In this document: positions 55,493-63,089 of the stretch, one piece after another
Position numbering within the stretch: position 1 is the first letter of the stretch
Layout: the number at the start of each line of letters is the position of its first letter
Assembly (NCBI GenBank): GCA_016209735.1
Contig: JACQVN010000045.1
Coordinates: 1 to 63,089, forward strand
Length of the DNA: 63,089 nt
Direction of reading: 5' to 3'
Origin: Candidatus Methylomirabilota bacterium
GTDB taxonomy: Bacteria; Methylomirabilota; Methylomirabilia; Methylomirabilales; 2-02-FULL-66-22
Program-made: the position numbers and the translations under genes
Notes under the pieces: generated by a model
Seen by the model: only the letters and a program-made list of their open reading frames with translations
What the model was told of the DNA's origin: nothing
The model's database searches: none

Positions 55493-57085
55493 ATGAGTGG
55501 CTGGACCGCGAATCGAGAGATCCTGCGACGCGTCATCGCCGCATTCGCCCTCCTTCTCTTACTCCTGCCGGCAGCCGCCCGGGCATCCGCTGCCCCTGCG
55601 ACGCTTCCATTCCCTGTCACGGAACACCGTCTGAAGAACGGGATGCGCTTCCTCATCGTGGAGCGGCGCGAGTCCCCGACCTTTTCCGCCTACCTGCGCT
55701 TCAAGGTCGGCAGCGTCAACGATTCGCCGGGACAGACGGGCCTCGCCCATCTGCTCGAGCACATGATGTTCAAGGGAACGGCTCTCTTCGGATCCTCTGA
55801 CCCGGAGGCCGAGCGACCCCTCCTGGAGCGGATTGACGCCCTCCAGGCCCAGTTGCAAGCCGAACGGGCGAAGACCCGGCGGAATGCCAACGTCCCGGAT
55901 GCGGCCAAGATCGCCGCGCTGGAGAAAGAGATTGCGGCGAGCCAGGCCGAGGCCAACCGCTTCATCGTCCGGAACGAACTCTGGGAGATTTACCGCCGCA
56001 ACGGCGGGACGCGCCTCAACGCCTCGACCTCCCGCGACGGCACGCAGTACTACATCAGCCTCCCCAGGAACCGCCTGGAGCTTTGGGCCCTCCTGGAGTC
56101 GGACCGCATTCGGAACCCCGTTTTCCGGGAGTTCTACACCGAGCGGGACGTGGTCCAGGAGGAGCGCCGCGAGCGGGTGGATACGAGCCCGCGCGGGCAG
56201 CTCTGGGAGGCGGCCTTGGCCACCGCCTTCGTGGCGGTACCCTACCGGCAACCCACCCTGGGCTGGCCGGGAGACCTGGCCAATCTCACCCGCCCGCAGG
56301 CCGAGGCGTATTTCCGCACCTTTTACGCTCCCAATAATGCCCTGGCCGTGCTGGTGGGGGACCTGGATCCGGCGGAGGTCATCCGGATCGCGGAGCGGTA
56401 TTTCGGAGCCATTCCCTCGCAGCCCGTGCCGACCGAACCGCTCTTGCAGGAGCCCCCGCAAGGGGGCGAGCGGCGGGTTCGCGTGGAATTCCCTGCAGAA
56501 CCCCACCTCCTGATGCTGTACCAGGGTCCCGCTGCCGGGCATCCCGACACCTATCCCCTCTGGGTGCTCGGGTCTCTCCTGGGTGACGGCCGATCCTCCC
56601 GTTTGTACACACGCCTGGTGGAAGAGCGGCGCCTCGTCACCAGCATCGCCGTCGGGCCCTGGTTCCTGCGCCACGCAGGGCTGGTGGTCGTGCAGGCCAC
56701 GCCGCGTGCCCCCCACACCTTGGAGGAGGTCGAGGCGGCCCTGAGCGAGGAACTGGAACGCAGCGCGAGCGAGGGGCCGAGCGCGCGGGAGCTCGAGAAG
56801 GTGCGAAATCAGATCGAGATGGAGGCCGTCAGCAGCCTCGCCTCGAACGGCGGACTCGCCGCCCGCCTGGGCGACGCCTGGGCGATCTTGGGCGATTGGC
56901 GCCTCGCCCTGGAAGAACTGCGACGCATTCAGGCGGTCACCGCCGAAGACGTTCTGGCGGTCGCCAAAAAGTACCTCACGCCTCAGCACCGGACGGTGGC
57001 TTCCCTGGTGCGCGGGGGAAAAAGGCCCGCCTCTGCCTCCCCGGGCCAGGCCGGCCCCGCCCGCCAGGTGTGGGAGAGTCAGTGA
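55493..57085 (+). CDS. M16 zinc metalloprotease, catalytic subunit
   Basis: A 530-residue protein with a signal peptide (VIAAFALLLLLLPAAARASA), so it is exported. The inverted zinc motif H-x-x-E-H lies in GLAHLLEHMMFKGTALFG near residue 85. The second conserved Glu is expected in the AEANRFIVRNELWEIYRRNG region, and NGGTRLNASTSRDGTQYYIS follows. The insertion LQAQLQAERAKTRRNANVPD is a small coiled coil seen in this subgroup. The C-terminal M16_C domain includes YRQPTLGWPGDLANLTRPQA and FYAPNNALAVLVGDLDPAEV. It pairs with the inactive M16 protein downstream, as in two-subunit processing peptidases. Confidence 0.92.
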   Translation: MSGWTANREILRRVIAAFALLLLLLPAAARASAAPATLPFPVTEHRLKNGMRFLIVERRESPTFSAYLRFKVGSVNDSPGQTGLAHLLEHMMFKGTALFGSSDPEAERPLLERIDALQAQLQAERAKTRRNANVPDAAKIAALEKEIAASQAEANRFIVRNELWEIYRRNGGTRLNASTSRDGTQYYISLPRNRLELWALLESDRIRNPVFREFYTERDVVQEERRERVDTSPRGQLWEAALATAFVAVPYRQPTLGWPGDLANLTRPQAEAYFRTFYAPNNALAVLVGDLDPAEVIRIAERYFGAIPSQPVPTEPLLQEPPQGGERRVRVEFPAEPHLLMLYQGPAAGHPDTYPLWVLGSLLGDGRSSRLYTRLVEERRLVTSIAVGPWFLRHAGLVVVQATPRAPHTLEEVEAALSEELERSASEGPSARELEKVRNQIEMEAVSSLASNGGLAARLGDAWAILGDWRLALEELRRIQAVTAEDVLAVAKKYLTPQHRTVASLVRGGKRPASASPGQAGPARQVWESQ

Positions 57086-57091
57086 GGGGGT

Positions 57092-57225
57092 TACCGGTTC
57101 GAAGTTCAAGGTTCGAGGTCGAAGGCGCCGGAGGCGCCGGAGATCCCGCCGCCAGGCGGGATTCGAGGTCGGAGTCCCGCCGGAGGCGGAACCAAAATCC
57201 CGCGCAGCGGGATTTGAGAGTCGAG
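57092..57225. repeat. Short GTTCGAGG/GGCGCCGGAGGCGCC/TCCCGC repeats between the protease genes
   Basis: GTTCGAAGTTCAAGGTTCGA, GGCGCCGGAGGCGCC, and CCCGCCGCCAGGCGGG and ATCCCGCGCAGCGGGAT hairpins follow one another. No gene. They interrupt what is otherwise a two-gene operon. Confidence 0.6.
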
Positions 57226-57284
57226 AGTCTGGGTTGTCCGCGGTTGTGGCGCCATCCCTGCTGCACCCTGCGAGGGTTCTGACG

Positions 57285-58784
57285 GTGACGCACTTTCTGG
57301 GAAAACGCGGCGCCCTGGGAGTCCAGCGGGCATTGGGCAGCCTGGCAGTCGTGGCTCTTCTCCTCGCAGGCTGCGCCGCCGAGGTACCCACCCGGCTGGA
57401 CGCGCAACAATCGCCGGGGTCCGAACTGGTGCGCCGCATGACCTTCGCCCCCCTGGAGCTTCGCATCCCCCGGATCGGCCGCGAGGTGGAACGGCGCGTC
57501 TTGCCCAACGGCATCGTCCTCTACCTCGCCGACGATCGCTCTCTTCCGCTGTTGCAGGCCTTTGCGGTCTTCCGTGCCGGCAGTCTCTTCGAAGATCCGG
57601 CACATCCGGCGAGCGCGCGCTTCACGGCCTCGCAACTCCGGAGCGGGGGGACGGAGACGCTGCCCTTCGCCAAGCTGAACGAGGAGTTGGAGTTTCTGGG
57701 CGCCTCCATCGAGGCCTCGGCCTCCCTCGAGGAGATTACCGTCAGCCTGAGCGCGCTGGCCAAGGACGCGGACCGCGCCCTGCAGATCTTCTCCGATATC
57801 ATCCGCCGTCCCGCCTTCGACCCGACCCCCCTGAAGATCGCCAAGGGGCAGGCGGTCGAAGACTTGCGGCGACTGGTGGACAATCCTGGCCGGCTGGCCA
57901 GCCGGGAGTTCAACCGGTCCCTCTACACCGACGCCCATCCGTTGGGCCGGCCGCTGACGACCGGGCAGGTTGCGGCGCTCGAGCGCGCGGATCTGGTGCG
58001 GCACCACGGCCGCTTTTTCTATCCCAACAACATGTTCCTGGCCCTCGTGGGGGACTTCTCCCGGGAGCAATTGGTGACCAAGGCGCTCGTGGCGTTTGGC
58101 GACTGGGCCCGGGAGCCTGCCTTCGCCCTTCCCCCCGTTCCTCCTGTCACCCCCCGGATCGAGCAGGGGGTCCGCGTGCTGCCTCGCGACATTGCCCAAG
58201 CCAGCGTCATCCTCGGCCACTTCGGCACGACCCGCGAAAACCCGGATCGCCACGCCATCGAACTCATGGACTTCATCCTCGGCTCCAGCGGCTTCAATAG
58301 CCGCCTGATGGACCGGCTCCGCACCAGCGAGGGGATGACCTACGGGGCCTGGAGCAGCTTCCCCACCGGCAGCAACGTGCTCGGCCTCTTCCGCGCCGGA
58401 CTCCAGACCAAGAATGAGAACGTGCCACGGGCCGTGGCGGGCATCCTGGAGGAGATGCGCCGGCTGCAGGTGGAGCCCGTGACCGCCGCCGAACTCGACC
58501 GGGCCAAGGAGGCCATCATCAACTCCTTCATCTTCCGCTTCACTTCCCGCTACGGCACCGTGACCCGCCTGCTGATGCTGGAGGTGGACGGGGAGCCTGC
58601 CGGCTACTACGATACCCTGCTGGATCGTTATCGCCAGGTGACCCCGGCCGACATCCAGCGCGCGGCGCGCCAGTATCTCCACCCCGATCACAGCGTCGTC
58701 CTCGTCGTCGGGGCGGCGAAGGCCTTCGAGGCCGCCCTTGCCCCCTTTGGGCCCGTCCGGCAGATCCCCCTCGATCCCCTCTGA
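57285..58784 (+). CDS. M16-family lipoprotein lacking the zinc motif (regulatory subunit)
   Basis: 499 residues from GTG 57285 with GAGGG about 8-10 nt upstream; earlier in-frame alternatives would add non-homologous sequence. The signal (ALGSLAVVALLLAGC) ends in a lipobox, so the protein is membrane-anchored. VERRVLPNGIVLYLADDRSL starts the M16 domain, but where the H-x-x-E-H should be, the sequence reads DPAHPASARFTASQLRSGGT. The substrate-contact region RLRTSEGMTYGAWSSFPTGS (R-x6-Y) is kept. It is therefore the non-catalytic partner of the preceding protease. Confidence 0.9.
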   Translation: MTHFLGKRGALGVQRALGSLAVVALLLAGCAAEVPTRLDAQQSPGSELVRRMTFAPLELRIPRIGREVERRVLPNGIVLYLADDRSLPLLQAFAVFRAGSLFEDPAHPASARFTASQLRSGGTETLPFAKLNEELEFLGASIEASASLEEITVSLSALAKDADRALQIFSDIIRRPAFDPTPLKIAKGQAVEDLRRLVDNPGRLASREFNRSLYTDAHPLGRPLTTGQVAALERADLVRHHGRFFYPNNMFLALVGDFSREQLVTKALVAFGDWAREPAFALPPVPPVTPRIEQGVRVLPRDIAQASVILGHFGTTRENPDRHAIELMDFILGSSGFNSRLMDRLRTSEGMTYGAWSSFPTGSNVLGLFRAGLQTKNENVPRAVAGILEEMRRLQVEPVTAAELDRAKEAIINSFIFRFTSRYGTVTRLLMLEVDGEPAGYYDTLLDRYRQVTPADIQRAARQYLHPDHSVVLVVGAAKAFEAALAPFGPVRQIPLDPL

Positions 58785-58802
58785 GTCCGAGTGCAGCCGC
58801 AG

Positions 58803-58941
58803 CACCACGGAGGCACGGAGAAAACTCCGGAACTGTCTCGTCCGAACGGACATCAGCAGTCGAGACCCCAAGATATCCTCCCTGTCCTGGCTGGGTTGGA
58901 CGAATATTTCTGTCTACGCCTCCTCCGTGGCCTCCGTGGTG
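58803..58941. repeat. CACGGAGG-type long inverted repeat
   Basis: CACCACGGAGGCACGGAG (58803-58820) pairs with CTCCGTGGCCTCCGTGGTG (58923-58941) around a 100-bp centre. No gene in 58785-59109 apart from the fur promoter at its end. Confidence 0.65.
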
Positions 58942-59040
58942 AGAGACACCGGTTGAGGATCCCAACCCCACTGGCCACGGCCCGGCCGTACGGCCGACCG
59001 GACAAATCTCCCGTGGCGCCCCCGCTCCCCTGTTTTGGCG

Positions 59041-59069
59041 TTGACACCCTCGGCGCGGAGGACTATGGT
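59041..59069 (+). promoter_or_regulatory. Promoter of the fur-dtxR-feoB operon
   Basis: TTGACA (59041-59046), 17 bp, TATGGT (59064-59069). The predicted start of transcription is just before the Fur box. Confidence 0.6.
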
Positions 59070-59081
59070 GCCGCTGGATAT

Positions 59082-59096
59082 TGACAATCATTTTCA
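59082..59096 (+). promoter_or_regulatory. Fur box
   Basis: TGACAATCATTTTCA is an exact TGANAATNATTNTCA 7-1-7 Fur site, 14 bp before the fur start and downstream of the promoter -10. It predicts repression of the operon by iron-loaded Fur. Confidence 0.8.
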
Positions 59097-59109
59097 ATTA
59101 GGAGGTCTC

Positions 59110-59617
59110 ATGCCAACCTCCGATCAGGCCGTCCGGGGCTTCGCCGAGTTTCTGAGCCGCACGGGGCTGAAGTTCACCCGCCAGCGGGAAGAGGTCGCCC
59201 GGGCCTTTTTCGCCGCCGGCCGCCACCTCGGCGCCGGAGCTGTACCAGCGGATACGCGGCCTGAACTCCCGCATCGGGCTGGTCACGGTGTACCGGACCC
59301 TCAAGCTCCTGCGCCGGGCCGGGCTGGCCACCGAGCGACAGTTCGGTGAGGCCTATGCCCGGTTCGACCCGAACCCGGCCGACTGGACCCACCACCACCT
59401 CATCTGCACCCGTTGCGGGAAGGTTCAAGAGTTCGAGGATACCTCGCTGCAGTCTCTCCGGCGGCGCGTGGCCCGCACCCAGGGATTCACCGTCACCGAC
59501 GAGAAGCTGGAGCTGTACGGCCTGTGCCGCTCCTGCGCCCGGCCCGCCCGGCGCTGCGGAAAGCGCCGGGGGCCTCCCGGTCCGGCCGAAGGGAGAGCCC
59601 ACGATGCCCGACCCTAG
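59110..59617 (+). pseudogene. fur: Fur-family regulator with a frameshift
   Basis: ATG 59110 behind GGAGG starts GFAEFLSRTGLKFTRQREEV, the Fur DNA-binding N-terminus, up to FFAAGRHL. The correct frame then continues one step over as PELYQRIRGLNSRIGLVTV, then YRTLKLLRRAGLATERQFGE, the metal-site DWTHHHLICTRCGKVQEFED (His-rich and first Cys pair), and YGLCRSCARPARRCG (second C-x-x-C). The break is near 59232, where CACCTCGGCG would read H-L-S-A if a TC dinucleotide were restored. It could be a recent mutation, programmed frameshift or sequence error; everything else, including the Fur box, is intact. Confidence 0.85.
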
Positions 59618-60329
59618 CCAGGCTCCAGTGACGGACGAGATGCTGGAGGATTGCCTCCAGGCCCTCCAGCGACTCTTGCAGCAGGACCGATCCGCCAGGC
59701 TGGAGGAGGTCGCCGCCTTTGCCCGGTTGACTCCCGAGAGCACGGGAGCCGTCTTGGCCGAGCTAGAGGGCCGCGGCCTGGTCGAGCGCGACCCGAGGGG
59801 ATGCCTCGTCCTCACGCGGGAGGGACAGCGCCAGGCTGCCGGGGTGCTCCGCCGCCACCGCTTGTCGGAGCGGCTCTTCACCGATGTGCTCGGACTCCCG
59901 TGGGACCAGGCCCACGAGCAGGCCATGCGACTGGAGCACAGCATCAGCCCCGTTGGGGAGGCGCGGCTGGCCAACCTGCTCGATAACCCTGCGACCTGCC
60001 CCCATGGCAGCCCCATTCCGTCTTCCGATGGCCGCATCCCTGCCCCCGAATCCCGGACCCTCGACCGGGTGGCGGCGAGGAGCCGTGTCCGAATTCAGCA
60101 GATCGCCAACGAGGAGGCGGAATTCTTGCGCTACCTCGCCAGCCTGGGGCTCCTCCCCGAGGCCGAGGTTACCGTCGAAGAGGTGGCCCCGTTCGGCGGC
60201 CCACTTCTCATCCAGGTGGGCGGGGCCCGTTATGCGCTGGGGCGGGAGGTGGCTGGCAGGATCCTGGTGCGGGACGGCGGCGGGGATGGCGGGGGCGGGC
60301 GACGGCGGCGGCGGCGGCAGGGCGATTGA
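59604..60329 (+). CDS. DtxR/MntR-family metalloregulator with a FeoA-like C-terminal domain
   Basis: 241 residues from ATG 59604 (GGGAG upstream), overlapping the end of fur. The winged HTH is at about 10-70 (QALQRLLQQDRSARLEEVAA, LAELEGRGLVERDPRGCLVL). The dimer/metal region has RRHRLSERLFTDVLGLPWDQ and HEQAMRLEHSISPVGEARLA, which are the DtxR landmarks (R-H-R-x-x-E, H-x-x-A-x-x-L-E-H). LLDNPATCPHGSPIPSSDG follows. The last 75 residues (LRYLASLGLLPEAEVTVEEV, GARYALGREVAGRILV) are the SH3-like FeoA domain. It sits between fur and feoB, so it likely reports Fe2+ or Mn2+. Confidence 0.92.
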   Translation: MPDPSQAPVTDEMLEDCLQALQRLLQQDRSARLEEVAAFARLTPESTGAVLAELEGRGLVERDPRGCLVLTREGQRQAAGVLRRHRLSERLFTDVLGLPWDQAHEQAMRLEHSISPVGEARLANLLDNPATCPHGSPIPSSDGRIPAPESRTLDRVAARSRVRIQQIANEEAEFLRYLASLGLLPEAEVTVEEVAPFGGPLLIQVGGARYALGREVAGRILVRDGGGDGGGGRRRRRRQGD

Positions 60330-60371
60330 CGGCGGCGCTTCTGCGCATGAATCCGGGGCGAGGGGTTTCCG

Positions 60372-62390
60372 ATGAATTGCACCTGTCACGGGCCGCTGCA
60401 AGACCTCCAGCAGGGGGTAGATCTCTCCATTGCCCTGGCGGGAAACCCCAACGTGGGCAAGTCGAGCATCTTCAACCGATTGACCGGGATGGGGGTCGAG
60501 ACGGCCAATTATCCCGGCAAGACTGTGGAATTACAGTTCGCCAGGACACGCTTCGGCGACCAGACCCTCGGCGTGATCGACCTGCCCGGGACGTATGCCC
60601 TGGATGGGATTTCCGAGGATCAGTGGGTGGCCCGCCGGGCCCTCCTGGACGGAAAGCCCGACGCGGTCATCCTGGTCCTCGACGCCACCAATCTGGCCCG
60701 CAACCTGTACCTGGGGTTGCAGGTCTTGGATCTCGGGCTTCCCCTGGTGGCGGCGCTGAATGTGGTGGACCAGGCGGAGGCGCGCGGCATTCAGATCGAC
60801 GCCCACCGCCTGGCGGAGATCCTCGGCAGCCCGGTCGTCCCGACCGTGGGCAGCCGGGGAACCGGCCTCGACCAGCTCATGGTTCATGCCGTGGAGCAAG
60901 CCACGCGGCGCTTGGTTCTGCGGCGGCGGGTCCGCTACAGCGACGATGTCGAGTTTGCCATCGGGAAGCTGGAGCGCCTGCTGGCTCGCCGGTCCGACCT
61001 CCCCTGCGGCCTCCCCGCACGCGCCGTGGCCCTGCTTCTCCTGGAAGGGGACAGCGGGGTGACGGGCTGGCTCGAGTCCGCCCCGGAGGCCGAGGAGGTG
61101 CTCACCCTCCGCGACGAATTGACGGCGAGTCTTCGCGACCAGCGCGGCGAAGACGCCGGCATGCTCCTGTCGCGCGAGCGGCACGGCCTCGCCGGCCTCA
61201 TCGCCAGCGAGGTCGAGACCAGGGAGCCGCCCCGCCCTCTCCTCGCCGATCGCCTCTGGCGGATCACCACGGGGCCATGGACAGGCCTGCCCATCCTCGG
61301 CGTTGTCCTGGCCGGGATTTTCGGCCTGCTGTTCTACGTCGGCGACTGGCTGTCGGTGGGCTTCAACACCCTCTGGACCAGCGCGGCGTCGCCCGTTATC
61401 CAGTGGCCGATCCATATCCTGCTCGGGGAAGGCGCCCTGGCCAAGACGCTCCTCTGGGGGTTCGACGCCGGGATCAACGCCGCCCTCTCCGTCGGCATCC
61501 CCTACGTGCTGGTCTTTTACTTCCTGCTGGCTTTGCTGGAGGACAGCGGCTATCTGAATGCCGTGGCGTTTTTGACCGACCAGGTGATGCACAAGATGGG
61601 ACTGCACGGCCGCGCCATGATCCCGCTCGTCGCCGCCGCGGGCTGCAACGTCCCGGCCATCATGGGCACCCGGGTCCTCGGGAGCATGCGCGAGCGGATC
61701 ATCGCGTCCACCCTGGTCATCCTGACGCCGTGCAGCGCCCGGACGGCGGTGATCCTGGGCGCCGTCTCCCTCACCGCCGGATGGCGGGCCGCCCTGGGCG
61801 TCTATGCCGTCACCGCGCTGCTTGCGATCCTGACGGGCATCGGCCTCCACCGGGTGCTGCCCGGTCAAGGCACCGGACTGGTCATGGAGATGTTCCCCTT
61901 CCGCCGGCCCGCCCTGCGCCCGATCCTGCGGAAGACCTGGATGCGCTTCCACCACTTCGCCGTCGTGGCCACCCCCATCGTCGTGGGTGGCAGCATCGTT
62001 CTGGGGGGCCTGTACGAAACGGGCCTGCTGTGGCACCTGACTGCCCCCCTGCGCCCGATCTTCGAGGGGTGGCTCGGCCTTCCCGCCGTGGCGGGGCTCA
62101 CTCTGGTCATCGCCGTCCTGCGGAAGGAGCTGGCCCTGCAGTTGCTCGTCACCCTGGCCATGATCCAGTACGGTCCTCAGGCGGTGAACCTCCTGACCTT
62201 CATGCGGCCGGATCAGATCGTGGTGTACGCCCTGGTGAACACCATCTACGTGCCCTGTCTGGCCACCATCGCCATCCTGGGTCGGGAGCTGGGCTGGCGG
62301 CGGGCGCTCTTGATCTCCGGCTTCACGTTCGGACTGGCGCTTGCCGCCGGCGGCGCCGTGCGCCCGCTCGCCCACTTCCTTCTCGGCTGA
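60372..62390 (+). CDS. feoB: Ferrous iron transporter FeoB
   Basis: 672 residues. The N-terminal G domain has G1 IALAGNPNVGKSSIFNRLTG, G2 around ETANYPGKTVELQ, G3 VIDLPGTYALDGISEDQ, G4 ALNVVDQAEARG (N-V-V-D instead of the usual N-x-x-D with Met/Lys) and a G5-like VPTVGSRGTGLDQLM. The membrane half has two Gate-type regions (VLVFYFLLALLEDSGYLNAV; AAAGCNVPAIMGTRVLGSMR) with the conserved Cys. No separate feoA or feoC gene is visible; the FeoA-like domain on the DtxR protein may substitute. The N-terminal MNCTCHG pair of Cys is unusual. It imports Fe2+. Confidence 0.95.
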   Translation: MNCTCHGPLQDLQQGVDLSIALAGNPNVGKSSIFNRLTGMGVETANYPGKTVELQFARTRFGDQTLGVIDLPGTYALDGISEDQWVARRALLDGKPDAVILVLDATNLARNLYLGLQVLDLGLPLVAALNVVDQAEARGIQIDAHRLAEILGSPVVPTVGSRGTGLDQLMVHAVEQATRRLVLRRRVRYSDDVEFAIGKLERLLARRSDLPCGLPARAVALLLLEGDSGVTGWLESAPEAEEVLTLRDELTASLRDQRGEDAGMLLSRERHGLAGLIASEVETREPPRPLLADRLWRITTGPWTGLPILGVVLAGIFGLLFYVGDWLSVGFNTLWTSAASPVIQWPIHILLGEGALAKTLLWGFDAGINAALSVGIPYVLVFYFLLALLEDSGYLNAVAFLTDQVMHKMGLHGRAMIPLVAAAGCNVPAIMGTRVLGSMRERIIASTLVILTPCSARTAVILGAVSLTAGWRAALGVYAVTALLAILTGIGLHRVLPGQGTGLVMEMFPFRRPALRPILRKTWMRFHHFAVVATPIVVGGSIVLGGLYETGLLWHLTAPLRPIFEGWLGLPAVAGLTLVIAVLRKELALQLLVTLAMIQYGPQAVNLLTFMRPDQIVVYALVNTIYVPCLATIAILGRELGWRRALLISGFTFGLALAAGGAVRPLAHFLLG

Positions 62391-63089
62391 GCCAGCAGTT
62401 CTCCTCCAGCCCCCTCCCCGCGGGAAGCCGGGTGGTGGTGCGCTGCACCCGACCGGCCCTCGTCGTCTTCCCGGATCCCGGCCGGGAAGATGCCCCATCG
62501 TGGCCGCCAGAGGCGCGGCGGGCGCCGGACAACTCAGAAGCACTCATCCCCAGCCGGTAAGCCTCCCGCGACCCCGGCCGTCCCTCGCCGGGCCGCTCGG
62601 GCGTCAAAGCTGCCATAGCCTCTCTTTCCTGGCGCCGCAGGGCTGGGGACGGCACCGCCGCCCCGATCATCCCCTCAGCCCGCGCTCCGAAGGCGTTTCC
62701 GTAGCCGGGAGCCACCCGACCGGCCAGGCGCACCCCCTGGCCGTGGAGCCCCTCCGCACCCTGCGCATGCCCACGGACGGGCTGCGGAGCAAGATCTGAC
62801 GCGTCATAGACACGGCGGAAGCTCCTCCCTCAATACCGGCAAGTCATTCCGGTCCGCCCCCTGCGCACAACATAGGTGCCGCCCCCCCGGACCGCCAATT
62901 GAGCAAGAGTCCCCTTCAGACCGGCTGCGCAGACACTCCTTGCCGGCACACGCTCCGAAAGAGCCATCTTCCAGGCTCCCTCCAGCCCCCCTTTCCTGTT
63001 CAAGAACTGTAGGTGCTTGTGACCACAGCAACGCTGGGAGATGCTGTCTCGTGTCCCTCACGATACGGCCCTCCCAGATGCAGCGCAGG
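62391..63089. other. Right-end region without a recognisable gene
   Basis: About 700 bp of GC-rich sequence after feoB. Long frames exist on both strands but none has a convincing start or family match, and codon use looks random. A minus-strand frame at about 62323-62790 (GQGVRLAGRVAPGYGNAFGA) could be the tail of a decayed gene. I found no tRNA, RNase P RNA, tmRNA or repeat here. Confidence 0.4.

Noticed and set aside
60531-62543. A 670-codon minus-strand frame opposite feoB
   Set aside because: It mirrors feoB codons, is rich in Gln/Asp/Gly/His and has no recognisable domain.
62391-63089. RNase P RNA, tmRNA or SRP RNA in the gene-free right end
   Set aside because: None of the conserved sequence blocks of these RNAs is seen on either strand.

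Overview
This is 63 kb of GC-rich DNA from a Gram-negative bacterium. Outer-membrane-type features support that: lipoprotein signals, an AmpG-like muropeptide permease, NagZ and AnmK, and minor type IV pilins. The gene mix (many ABC transporters, amidase, HpcH/HpaI aldolase, DUF438/hemerythrin protein, HD-GYP-like signalling) and the many dispersed hairpin repeats suggest an uncultured lineage such as Methylomirabilota (NC10/Rokubacteria) or a deltaproteobacterial relative. That placement is inference only; the window has no rRNA or tRNA gene.

Layout. 1-8.3 kb is a catabolic/uptake locus on the minus strand that is visibly decaying. It holds an amidase, an Opp/Dpp-type transporter whose binding protein has an in-frame stop, a stub of a threonine-dehydrogenase-like gene, one ORF fused from two sugar-permease fragments and a hydrolase tail, and a twice-frameshifted sugar-binding protein, all next to a divergent GntR regulator. 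8.4-14.9 kb holds an aldolase, a DapF-like protein without either catalytic cysteine, a DUF1232-DnaJ protein, a glycosyltransferase, a response regulator and AmpG. 15-19.2 kb is a signalling cluster (HEAT-repeat protein, HD protein, cNMP-binding protein). NagZ follows, then a minor pilin operon (21.1-24.4 kb), a class I glutamine-amidotransferase-like hydrolase, a LysM lipoprotein and AnmK. 28.8-31.4 kb is a three-gene cassette (RecA-like, small helical protein, radical SAM) behind a strong promoter carrying an SOS-box-like palindrome. 31.5-32.5 kb is a lower-GC insert with a three-Cys-motif stub and a trypsin-like protease. 32.6-38.9 kb is a mixed set of enzymes. 39-40.9 kb holds DUF438/hemerythrin and DUF1858/DUF2249 proteins behind a perfect FNR-type box.

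41.4-48.8 kb is a compact plus-strand run of sulfur amino acid enzymes, MntP, methyltransferase, nitrilase, nitroreductase, acetyltransferase, TatD, an mgsA stub and a HAD hydrolase. 49.5-53.8 kb is a copper operon read csoR, FAD oxidoreductase, copA. A ferritin-like protein and an active/inactive M16 protease pair follow. The right end is an iron-uptake operon with a perfect Fur box, a frameshifted fur, a DtxR-family regulator with a FeoA-like tail, and feoB.

Across the window runs a layer of structured repeats. The most striking is a ~275-bp fold-back element with terminal inverted repeats, present twice in opposite orientation (331-611 and 49144-49414). Others are hairpin families between genes, simple repeats that supply stop codons, and one repeat tract translated inside copA.
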